A DNA stretch of 7,104 nucleotides from Bacteroidales bacterium (GTDB lineage: Bacteria > Bacteroidota > Bacteroidia > Bacteroidales > JAADJA01). This document shows, in pieces, positions 1-7,078 of the stretch (its first letter is position 1; each line of letters opens with the position of its first letter). A model generated the notes under the pieces. The model made no database searches, had not been told where the DNA came from, and worked only from the letters and a program-made list of their open reading frames with translations. The position numbers were made by a program, and so were the translations under genes. Location: NCBI GenBank assembly GCA_021107975.1, contig JAIORT010000406.1, positions 1 to 7,104 on the forward strand. The letters are read 5' to 3'.

Positions 1-2073
1 TTTATTTTTCCTGTAATAAAAATTAAAAATAGGTATATCTACGGTAAGAGTTATGCCAAATCTCCATGCATTAATATCTCTTATTACATTATTTTCGCTT
101 TCAATTTTCCCTAAAAGCGGTGCAAGTTGCCCGCCGAATTTTACAGATAATGGTGCATTTTTTATTCCATAGACAAAATACAAACCCGGGGCAAATATTT
201 GCTCAAGAGTTATTACTTCGGGAAAGCCGTTTAATGTGTCATTGCTGTTATTCCAGCTATAGGTGAATGGAGCGCCTATGTCAACGATTGATAAAAAAAT
301 GGATGCCGAAGAACCACGTAATGATTTGTAAATAGTTTTACTTCCCCTTTTTTTCACTTTTACGCAATTTTTATTATTCAAATCACATTTTTTACGGAAT
401 CCCCAATTAAATGAAAAACCAATAGGTGCTGTTACACCTGTGGCAAATGCCTGGCTTTTAGAAGTTTTAAAATCAGTTTCATAAGCAGTAAAAAGACCGG
501 GATAAGCATTAAGTCCGGCACTGAACATGCTTTTACGTTTAATTTTATATGAACCGACCGGTTGGGCATATTTATTAATTATTTCTTTTATTTGTGTTGT
601 GGTGTCAGCATTAATAATGTCAACCATAAAATTTCCATAGTAACTCATCTTTTCTATTAAGGCTTGTAATTTTTTATGATTTATATAATCTGTTGATTTT
701 AGTATTTCACTATTATCATCTGTTTTAATATTTCCCTCTAATTCTTTGATCTGTATCCCAATAAATGGCTCTATTACTTTTATAGAATATATTAATGCCG
801 AACCATAATTATTTTCATAAACAGCATTAATAGTTTTTGTTGAATTAATTATTACGGGACGACAATTTTTATAATCATTACTTTCATAAAATTCATAAGG
901 TGTTTTAAAATATTTTAGGCTAATACCAAAATCAATAATTTCCGTAAATAAATTCATGCTTTCAATAAACTCGGCTGTTATTAATTTTCTTTTTTCCGAT
1001 GGTTTTAAATTACTAAGCTGTGTGTTTTTTATTTCAGAAATCCTTTGGTCAAGATTATTGAAAAGCATTATACCATTTTGAAGATAATTATTAAAATTAT
1101 CAATATTATTTTTTAATATTTCCTTTAATGATGATGTGTCAATTTTTATATTATTAAATAATTCAACTTCTTGTTGATAAAGCAAGCCGATAAATATCTT
1201 ACGTCCGTTTTTATCAAGTTTTTTAAAATCATTAAAAGTAATCCATGTTCGTGAATTGCTTGTATCACTTACGTTTTCGGAAATTAGGTTTAATAGCTTA
1301 ATTTGTTGATTAATAGCAACTGTATCATTACCATATTTGGAACCCAGATAATTTAATATATCCTGCGTAGAAAAACGTTTGCTAAGCATATCCAAACTAT
1401 GTATCCCAATTAAAAACATAGTAAATTCCTGGCTTTCTCTTAATTCCTTATAATTTTCCAAAGAATTTACCATTGTTTCAAAATTTTCCAGAATATTTTG
1501 CAGGTCGGTCTCAAAAGAACTTTTCCATGTTTGTCCCATTGATGGTATCATAAATAAGTCGTTGTTTTTTAATAAAGTATATGTGCAAGGAAATAAATAC
1601 CGGAGTTCTTCTATCGAATCTAATTGATTTTTGAATTTATCAAAAAAAGCTAAAGTAAGCTCGGCTTTTACTCTTTCAGTTAGAAAGTCGGAAGTGGCAG
1701 AAACATATTTTGTTACATCAACGCCTGGAATTGATGAAATAAATTTAGATGCAAAAGGAATAACATTAATCCCGGCACCACTTTCTCTCCCAGTAAAAAA
1801 ATCAGTAATAAATGTATTTTCTGCATCCCAATATTTATCACTGACTTCTTTATAATTAACTGAATTATCAGATATATCAGTATATTTTACTAATATTCTG
1901 TAAATAGAATCCTTTTTTATTGAGTCTCCGGTTTGAAAACGATATTTATTAGAAACAGGATTATATTTTACAAATTTTGATAAAAGTTTGGCATCATAAA
2001 AAGCATTTTGAGAAAATAATGAAAAATTAAAAAAGCATAAAAAAATAAAAAACAAATAAAATTTAGTTTTCAT
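1..2073 (-). CDS. Secreted protein with helical middle and barrel-like C-terminus (partial, 3' end outside window)
   Basis: I do not recognise this protein. The frame stays open from the ATG at 2073 for 691 codons to base 1 with no stop, so the C-terminus lies beyond the window. Residues 1-21 form a signal peptide (MKTKF, then a Phe/Leu-rich core ending LFS) followed by Gln, a usual Bacteroidota cleavage context; no Cys suits a lipoprotein. Residues about 130-500 look mostly helical and Asn/Lys/Glu-rich, with no motif I can name. From about residue 515 the character changes to Gly/aromatic, alternating strand-like segments: SMFSAGLNAYPGLF, GVTAPIGFSFNWGF, SIFLSIVDIGAPF, FAPGLYFVYGI, LSVKFGGQLAPLLG and a last visible segment, TLTVDIPIFNFYY. 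This suggests a small outer-membrane beta-barrel, by inference only. Its start is 2 bases past the stop of the amidase-protease gene, so it is probably co-transcribed and may be translationally coupled; only a weak AAAGAA purine stretch precedes it. The coding call is secure; the location is likely and the function unknown. Confidence 0.85.
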   Translation of the reverse strand, partial: MKTKFYLFFIFLCFFNFSLFSQNAFYDAKLLSKFVKYNPVSNKYRFQTGDSIKKDSIYRILVKYTDISDNSVNYKEVSDKYWDAENTFITDFFTGRESGAGINVIPFASKFISSIPGVDVTKYVSATSDFLTERVKAELTLAFFDKFKNQLDSIEELRYLFPCTYTLLKNNDLFMIPSMGQTWKSSFETDLQNILENFETMVNSLENYKELRESQEFTMFLIGIHSLDMLSKRFSTQDILNYLGSKYGNDTVAINQQIKLLNLISENVSDTSNSRTWITFNDFKKLDKNGRKIFIGLLYQQEVELFNNIKIDTSSLKEILKNNIDNFNNYLQNGIMLFNNLDQRISEIKNTQLSNLKPSEKRKLITAEFIESMNLFTEIIDFGISLKYFKTPYEFYESNDYKNCRPVIINSTKTINAVYENNYGSALIYSIKVIEPFIGIQIKELEGNIKTDDNSEILKSTDYINHKKLQALIEKMSYYGNFMVDIINADTTTQIKEIINKYAQPVGSYKIKRKSMFSAGLNAYPGLFTAYETDFKTSKSQAFATGVTAPIGFSFNWGFRKKCDLNNKNCVKVKKRGSKTIYKSLRGSSASIFLSIVDIGAPFTYSWNNSNDTLNGFPEVITLEQIFAPGLYFVYGIKNAPLSVKFGGQLAPLLGKIESENNVIRDINAWRFGITLTVDIPIFNFYYRKNK

Positions 2074-2075
2074 AA

Positions 2076-3740
2076 TTATAATTCTTTAGGATTAATAACA
2101 GGGCAATAATTCTTTAGATCAAAATTAATTTGCCCGACATCAATTGATTGTTCAAGTAATTTGGTTCGTACAAATTCAGTAATATTATTTTCCGGATTGA
2201 ATTTTTTAAGAATAAGGGCAGCAATTCCTGAAATAAACGGAACAGAAAAGCTGCAACCTTTATCACAAGAGTACTCATCATTGTTTTTTATGTCTGTAGA
2301 ATAAATGTCAATAAAAGGAGAGATAATATCTAATTGACCGGGGAAATTAAAAATACCATCTTTTAGAAATTTATTATCTATTGCACCAACAGCAATACAT
2401 TCGTCAATATTTGCAGGGAAATCTATTTGAGGACGATTAAGCCTGTTATTATCTCCTGCTGCTGCTATAAATATTATTCCATTTTCAACTCCTTTCTTAA
2501 TCATTTTCTCAATTTCATTATCTTTCGGAATATCAAAGCTCATAGAAATAATATTGACTTTTTTTTGCACAGCCCATTTAATAGCATTTTTCACACTTAT
2601 AGGTTCAATTCCAAATTCATCACTTCTTACCTTAACATCATATATTATTGCTTGAGGTGCAACTCCCGTAATTCCGTTTGATGTTTGAGAATTTGCAGCA
2701 ATAATTCCGGCACAACGCGTACCATGTCCAATAATATCATTTGCCTGGCTTCCACTGAAATTTTCTTTTAATCCTTTTTCAAGTGCAATTTTTAAATCTT
2801 TATGTTCATAAATTCCCGAATCCAATACAGCTATTTTAATGCCTTTGCCTTTTGTGGCTCTCCAATCATCAGGAATATTTTTTATGCTTTTATTATAATC
2901 AATAAATTTCTTTTGTGTTTTATAAAACTTACAATCTTTAACAATGCCTGAATCCTGATTAATAGTTTCAACACCTCCCGCCCAGAAAAATTCGTTTTTA
3001 TCATTATAAAACCATTTGGTTATGCTTTTAACTTCCTGTCCATTGCTTACCCAACCCAGATAATCCAAAATATTACCTGCTTTTACCGTCCTCACCTTCA
3101 TAGACCGTGTACTCGGATTTCCTTTTCTGATATTCAAATCAGTTTTTGTTTTTACTTTTCCGCTTTGTTCAATAATATTGTAAATGCCTGGGTCTGATTT
3201 TGGAATGCCAGGTTCTACATTATTATTATAAATATCTCGTGCCATATCAACTAATTTATCCAAATCAACCTTATAACCCGGGCAGGATTTTTTTGAATAT
3301 ATTTCATTATGCCCGACAATATGATTTCTGTCAACAGGAATACTCCATCGTTTACATATTTCACTTATTAATTCGGCACTTGCTTTATACATATCTTCAT
3401 CCCATTCGGAATTTTCATAACCTTCGTGTTCTATTCCGATTGTATAATAATTAGGATTAATATATTTATTCTCTCCAAAGGGTTTAATTAATTCCCAACT
3501 CGGATTATGAACCCTGCCGGCGTGGTATGAAGTATCTTTTTCCTTTACATATTGATGTATTTCTTTTCCATCTTTTGCAATTCCATAATGAGCAGAAACT
3601 TTTGAATCGGGGTCCTGGAACCAGCTTGTACTTCCCCAAAGAGTTCCTTCCATAATATGAATTACAATTGCTTCGGGTTTATAACCCTTTCTGCCGACTT
3701 TCACGTGCGGGCTTGGATGTGATTTGATATTTAGTGTCAT
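2076..3740 (-). CDS. Fusion of zinc N-acetylmuramoyl-L-alanine amidase, SH3-like domain and subtilisin-family (S8) serine protease
   Basis: The protein has 554 residues in three parts. Residues 1-170 resemble the Amidase_2/PGRP/T7-lysozyme fold, which cuts the MurNAc-L-Ala bond of peptidoglycan. Seen are H28 (VIHIM), SAHYGIAKDG with H51-Y52, YHAG with H73, IGIEHEG, GH at 143-144 and KSCPG at 151-155. H28, H144 and C153 fit the zinc ligands and K151 the T7-lysozyme lysine. Residues about 198-258 resemble a bacterial SH3 domain (LNIRKGNPST...GWVSNG...FFWAGG), usually a wall-binding or linker module. Residues about 298-512 are a subtilase: D307 (AVLDSG), H339 (GHGTRCAGI) and S497 (GCSFSVPFISG). 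The usual oxyanion Asn of AAGN appears to be Asp (AAAGD, D430). There is no signal peptide or membrane segment: the protein begins MTLNIKSHPS and enters the amidase fold almost at once. The start is supported by an AAGGA site and 6-base spacing from the upstream gene. The domains are confident; substrate and location are unknown. It is possibly a lytic effector. Confidence 0.93.
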   Translation of the reverse strand: MTLNIKSHPSPHVKVGRKGYKPEAIVIHIMEGTLWGSTSWFQDPDSKVSAHYGIAKDGKEIHQYVKEKDTSYHAGRVHNPSWELIKPFGENKYINPNYYTIGIEHEGYENSEWDEDMYKASAELISEICKRWSIPVDRNHIVGHNEIYSKKSCPGYKVDLDKLVDMARDIYNNNVEPGIPKSDPGIYNIIEQSGKVKTKTDLNIRKGNPSTRSMKVRTVKAGNILDYLGWVSNGQEVKSITKWFYNDKNEFFWAGGVETINQDSGIVKDCKFYKTQKKFIDYNKSIKNIPDDWRATKGKGIKIAVLDSGIYEHKDLKIALEKGLKENFSGSQANDIIGHGTRCAGIIAANSQTSNGITGVAPQAIIYDVKVRSDEFGIEPISVKNAIKWAVQKKVNIISMSFDIPKDNEIEKMIKKGVENGIIFIAAAGDNNRLNRPQIDFPANIDECIAVGAIDNKFLKDGIFNFPGQLDIISPFIDIYSTDIKNNDEYSCDKGCSFSVPFISGIAALILKKFNPENNITEFVRTKLLEQSIDVGQINFDLKNYCPVINPKEL

Positions 3741-3746
3741 ATTTTT

Positions 3747-4886
3747 TTATCCTTGAGGTATAACATTTTCATCAATTACAATATCTTCATCTTTAATATT
3801 ATTTTGTGAACTACCCGGTTTATCTTTATTTTCGGAATTTTTTACCAATAAATATGTACCTGAACTTATTCCCATCAAAACCAGTAATTCGGTGTCTAAT
3901 ACAGGAAATTCAAAATTAACGATAACTTCATAAATAAAATAAATGCCAATAAACAGGTTAAACAACAAACTCTGGAACCGGCTAATGCTCAAACCGTTCT
4001 TATCTGATAACAGATCAATAAAAAATGAGTTGGAAGCTTTATCCTGACCTCTTTTAATATTAGGATCGTTTTTTTCATTTTTATCAATAAGATTTCCACC
4101 TGTTGTTGTAACTGCACTTATACCCAGCAAAGCCAGAACAGTTGAATTAAAACTCAATAATTCCCCTTTGTTTATCCATACAAGCAACATTAATAATATA
4201 ATAATAATTGTCCAGTATGCAAATTGTGTTCTTGAAAGACTGAATGGCTTATTTTCGCTTGAACTAATATCTCTGATTAATTCTAATAATTTACAGGCAT
4301 GTTTTTTAATAAAAATACATATTATTATTATTATAAGAATAAAGCCTGCTGCAAAATACCATCGTAGTATATAGTTTTTATCTGTGATAATTTTTATATC
4401 GTAATAATTAACAGGCTTTCCTGTATTATCTGTGCTGCTGCCTATACCTATTTTTGCCTTTTGCGAAAATTGTAAAAATTTGCATGTAGTATCAATTATT
4501 GATTCTACATCTTTTTTACATAATTTTATTATATATTCTAAAGTGTCGGCAGAGATTGAACTAATATTCTTTTCTTCAATTTGTTTTACAGGTTTATTAT
4601 TCAGGTATAAGTATGCTGTTTTATACTTTTGCAAATCAGATATTAAAAAGGTTATTTTAAATTCATTACCTAATTCTATTTTTTCAGTTTTTGAACCATA
4701 AATAGTTGAAACATTAATAATTTTCGACAGGTCTTTATTATTTTTAATTATGTTTTTCTTTGGGATGTCTAAAGAATCTGTTTTAATACTATCATTTTGG
4801 CAAATGGCTAAGTTTACTGATAATACCATTAAAATTAATATGAATATTATTCGGTTTATTGTGTTTTTGTTTTTAAATTTTTTCAT
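3747..4886 (-). CDS. Membrane protein with signal peptide, extracytoplasmic domain and duplicated SRxQ...GIS hairpins
   Basis: The protein has 379 residues and no function I can name. Residues 1-29 are a signal peptide (lysine-rich start, IIFILILMVLSVNLA core), followed by QND. Residues 30-173 look extracytoplasmic and strand-rich (KIELGNEFKITFLISD, AYLYLNNKPV), possibly Ig-like. A membrane helix spans about 176-194 and is followed by KKHACK, so the chain enters the cytoplasm there. Two similar units follow. Unit one begins FSLSRTQFAYW near 215 and ends LALLGIS at 251-257. Unit two begins LSISRFQ at 299-305 and ends LVLMGIS at 335-341. In both, the SR Ser and the GIS Gly are 37 residues apart, and each unit has room for two short membrane helices. 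The charged linker 264-285 and the tail 348-379 would be cytoplasmic, giving about five helices. The SRTQ...W...LLGIS signature seems familiar from uncharacterised bacterial membrane proteins, though I cannot confirm this. It lies 52 bases after the hydrolase and 6 before the amidase-protease, so a sensor or scaffold role is an inference. Confidence 0.9.
   Translation of the reverse strand: MKKFKNKNTINRIIFILILMVLSVNLAICQNDSIKTDSLDIPKKNIIKNNKDLSKIINVSTIYGSKTEKIELGNEFKITFLISDLQKYKTAYLYLNNKPVKQIEEKNISSISADTLEYIIKLCKKDVESIIDTTCKFLQFSQKAKIGIGSSTDNTGKPVNYYDIKIITDKNYILRWYFAAGFILIIIIICIFIKKHACKLLELIRDISSSENKPFSLSRTQFAYWTIIIILLMLLVWINKGELLSFNSTVLALLGISAVTTTGGNLIDKNEKNDPNIKRGQDKASNSFFIDLLSDKNGLSISRFQSLLFNLFIGIYFIYEVIVNFEFPVLDTELLVLMGISSGTYLLVKNSENKDKPGSSQNNIKDEDIVIDENVIPQG
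3750..3754 (-). promoter_or_regulatory. Probable ribosome binding site of the amidase-protease gene
   Basis: Read on the minus strand, AAGGA lies 9 bases before the ATG at 3740 and overlaps the last codons of the membrane-protein gene (CAA GGA TAA). It is the only clear Shine-Dalgarno-like match before any start in this window, and it supports both the chosen start and translation of the two genes from one transcript. Bacteroidota often use weak sites, so a chance match remains possible. Confidence 0.5.
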
Positions 4887-4938
4887 GATGAAATTTTTAT
4901 GTGATTAATTGATTTTATATAAAAACGATGGATATTAT

Positions 4939-6864
4939 TTAGCCAAATAAAAATCTTTCCGGATTACCCTTACAAAAATTTAATTTATTCAAAGGTGATT
5001 GAAAGGCATCTGTTAATGAAAAAATTTCAAGATATTCAAGGTATGAATCTATTCCGAATAAATTTACCATAAAGTCGGTACCAAAAAGTATATGCCCTGA
5101 TATTTTTTCATAGAATTTAATTTTATCACCTGGTTTATTGTTAAATTTTTTATCTGCAAACTTATTAATGGCTTTTACTAATTTTTTATATTCCTTATTT
5201 GATTTACCAATATCTGAAAAATCAGTATAAACATTTTCAAATCTATCATCATTAATAATAGATAAAATTTCATTGATCCACTCTCCCCATCCATGTTCGG
5301 TTTTTTTAATCTCAACACCAAAATGGGCAAAATTTAACTTTAATTTCGGATAAATATTAAGTACTTTTTTCCATGTATATGGAGATACGATTTCCCAGTC
5401 AATTTCTTTGTCAATTATAACAAAACCCCCATCACTGCAATGGGTGGTAACAGGTATATTTTTTTCACAGCAAAACTGATATAGATAATTGACCTTATCA
5501 AATTTTTCAGGTTCGTTTTCGGGCCATGGGTTAAAACCTAAAGGTGGATATACCTTAATGCCTGAAAAAAAATTACTGCTCACATCATTTTTAAATGTTT
5601 TTATTTCATCAGAGTCGGATTTCTTATTAGGGAAAAGCTTTTCATAGTTATCAATAAAATCCTCGTATTTTCCGGTATATTTTCTAGTATATTCTCCGGT
5701 GCGTTCTCCGAAATATTTTTCCAACATCTTTGGTAAAGTGTTTTTTTTAGGAAATCCATCTTCCCCAAAATAGTGGTCTGGAATTTCTTTAATTTTTTTA
5801 ATGACTAATACGAGATCGTCAGTATTTTTAATTATTGATTTTATGACTCTAATATCTTCATCATTTAATTTTTTTAATAATATGAGATTTTTAGTCTCTG
5901 AAATGTATTTTACTTTCTGCTTTAATGCTTCTGGAACATTTACTGAAGATGAGATTTTTATATTAACTCCTAAATCATAATTTTCAGTATTGATTCCTAA
6001 AAACGGAAAAACTTCCAAAAGATCAAATTCGGTGCTTTTTCTGTAATCTTGAATACCGTTAAACAAATCAATAGCCTGATCAATAATGGGTTTACGGGGT
6101 GCAAGATTATAATGTACTTTCTTTTTGTTTAAATCATCAAATCCTTTGTAATTAAAATCCATAATTAATGGTGTTAATATTACTTTATTAAATTGTTCAC
6201 CATCAATTGTAAATGAATTATTTGCCTGTTGCCATTTTGAATTAATTCTTTTGTTGAACTCGGAAACATTTACTTTCCCGTGAAATTTTTCAATCTCATT
6301 TTTAACAGGCTTGTTTAATGACATATAATCTAATTCAATATAACGCAATTGCCTTCCAATATCATTTTCAAAGATTGAAAGCACATTAACTGCCCTTGAT
6401 ATTTTTTGTGACAGGTTCTTTTTTCCCTGAATAAATTTTTTTAAATTATAAAAACCTATTATTAAAATGATTATTAAAACTATAGTGAAAATAAATGCTA
6501 ATATTGATAAAATCCAGATAACAGTTAGTTTCCAGATTTGTACAGATTGCATTTCATAATCAAACAGGTAGGTTGTTAAAATATAATACCAGTACCAGAC
6601 TCCAATTCCTAAAGAAGTAATTATAATTATTATGGGAAATATTCGTATTAAAAATTTGATTAATTTGTTTTTGGAAATTTTTTTCGATTTTGAAGGAAAA
6701 ATAATTTGTAATAAGATTTGAAATAAATTCCCATTTAATAAATCATTAAATGTAAGAGTATTATCAAGGAAAAAACGATTTAAGAATGCCAGCAGACCAG
6801 CATGACTTAAATTAAAAGCATGGCAATGGATGTCATAAAATATTTTTTTCTTTTTTATTTTCAT
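4939..6864 (-). CDS. Amidohydrolase-2-type TIM-barrel metal hydrolase with inserted membrane hairpin
   Basis: The protein has 641 residues from the ATG at 6864. An in-frame TTG at 6873 would add three residues but is less likely. The first strand carries the metal motif YDIHCH (H13, H15). Later motifs match the amidohydrolase-2/ACMSD-like family in order: GIKVYPPLGF (434-443), PVTTHCSDGG (H475, metal), LNFAHFG (H514, likely acid-base), ILFGTD (D597, metal) and the family-style end GNPERFLFG. These point to a metal-dependent hydrolase or decarboxylase; the substrate cannot be read. Unusually, residues about 72-101 and 109-138 are two strong membrane helices placed between the first motif and the rest of the barrel. 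Lysines on both outer sides (KSKKISKNK, KKFIQGKK) suggest both ends are cytoplasmic, so the barrel can close below an inner-membrane anchor. A further poorly conserved stretch, about 140-430, makes the protein about twice the usual length of some 300-350 residues. No clear ribosome binding site precedes it. It is the first intact gene of the cassette. Confidence 0.9.
   Translation of the reverse strand: MKIKKKKIFYDIHCHAFNLSHAGLLAFLNRFFLDNTLTFNDLLNGNLFQILLQIIFPSKSKKISKNKLIKFLIRIFPIIIIITSLGIGVWYWYYILTTYLFDYEMQSVQIWKLTVIWILSILAFIFTIVLIIILIIGFYNLKKFIQGKKNLSQKISRAVNVLSIFENDIGRQLRYIELDYMSLNKPVKNEIEKFHGKVNVSEFNKRINSKWQQANNSFTIDGEQFNKVILTPLIMDFNYKGFDDLNKKKVHYNLAPRKPIIDQAIDLFNGIQDYRKSTEFDLLEVFPFLGINTENYDLGVNIKISSSVNVPEALKQKVKYISETKNLILLKKLNDEDIRVIKSIIKNTDDLVLVIKKIKEIPDHYFGEDGFPKKNTLPKMLEKYFGERTGEYTRKYTGKYEDFIDNYEKLFPNKKSDSDEIKTFKNDVSSNFFSGIKVYPPLGFNPWPENEPEKFDKVNYLYQFCCEKNIPVTTHCSDGGFVIIDKEIDWEIVSPYTWKKVLNIYPKLKLNFAHFGVEIKKTEHGWGEWINEILSIINDDRFENVYTDFSDIGKSNKEYKKLVKAINKFADKKFNNKPGDKIKFYEKISGHILFGTDFMVNLFGIDSYLEYLEIFSLTDAFQSPLNKLNFCKGNPERFLFG
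5662..5709 (-). repeat. Degenerate 12-base tandem repeat, four units, inside the hydrolase gene
   Basis: Read on the minus strand, four consecutive 12-base units resemble each other: GGAGAACGCACC, GGAGAATATACT, AGAAAATATACC and GGAAAATACGAG. They encode GERT, GEYT, RKYT and GKYE, residues 386-401 of the hydrolase. The unit length keeps the reading frame, and the block sits in the long insertion between conserved motifs, where length variation would be tolerated. It probably arose by slippage; no function is apparent. Confidence 0.6.
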
Positions 6865-6873
6865 GATTATCAA

Positions 6874-7078
6874 CTAAGATGAATAAACAACTTTTTTAAC
6901 GGTTCTTTTATCTCCAACAGAACATAAAATCACATATATACCTGTCTTCACTTGTTTGCCATTTTTATCTGACCCATCCCATCGAGAAGAAAATTCGTTT
7001 AATGAAGATTTTTTAACATCTAATAACTTAATTAACTGCGACTAAAAAGAATCCTGCAAAAAATAAATATTTTATCAT
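6874..7078 (-). pseudogene. Remnant of a secreted protein: signal-peptide-like start and frameshifted FlgD-like C-terminal tail
   Basis: Two short reading frames lie end to end. From the ATG at 7078, MIKYLFFAGFFLVAVN looks like a signal peptide but stops at 7028-7030. In another frame, 55 codons from 7041 to the stop at 6874-6876 contain IKLLDVKKSS, RWDGSDKNGKQVKTGIY, VILCSVGDKRTVKKVVYSS. This matches the C-terminal part of FlgD-like Ig domains (WDG..D..G..V.SG.Y, then a basic KK ending), common at the end of Bacteroidota secreted and type IX cargo proteins. The tail frame has no ATG and is closed upstream by TAG at 7042-7044, so it is not an intact gene. A single frameshift near 7030-7042 would join the two parts into about 70 residues, much shorter than a normal carrier protein, so a large internal deletion plus frameshift is the likely history. 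The tail ends 9 bases before the hydrolase ATG. The domain match is by eye only. Confidence 0.45.

Noticed and set aside
1631..1855. Plus-strand open frame of 74 codons
   Set aside because: It lies antisense inside the 691-codon secreted-protein frame, which has a signal peptide and coherent composition. The plus frame has no recognisable motif.
2427..2681. Plus-strand open frame of 84 codons
   Set aside because: It is antisense to the subtilase domain, whose D/H/S motifs prove the minus-strand frame. Its Asn/Phe/Ile-rich translation is typical of a shadow frame in AT-rich DNA.
3200..3454. Plus-strand open frame of 84 codons
   Set aside because: It is antisense to the amidase domain with its zinc-ligand motifs and has no independent support.
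4168..4701. Two plus-strand open frames (4168-4374 and 4432-4701)
   Set aside because: Both are antisense to the membrane-protein gene. Their hydrophobic stretches mirror the AT-rich membrane-helix codons on the other strand.
4794..4802. Possible lipoprotein cleavage site (LAIC) in the membrane protein
   Set aside because: The residue before Cys29 is Ile, whereas lipoboxes need Gly, Ala or Ser. Ordinary signal peptidase cleavage before Gln30 fits better.
4887..4938. Terminator or promoter in the 52-base gap between hydrolase and membrane-protein genes
   Set aside because: I found no stem with a following T-run on the minus strand and no convincing promoter box. It looks like plain AT-rich spacer.
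6865..6873. TTG at 6873 as start of the hydrolase
   Set aside because: An ATG three codons downstream is available, and neither position has a better ribosome binding site. TTG starts are uncommon in Bacteroidota, so I used the ATG at 6864.
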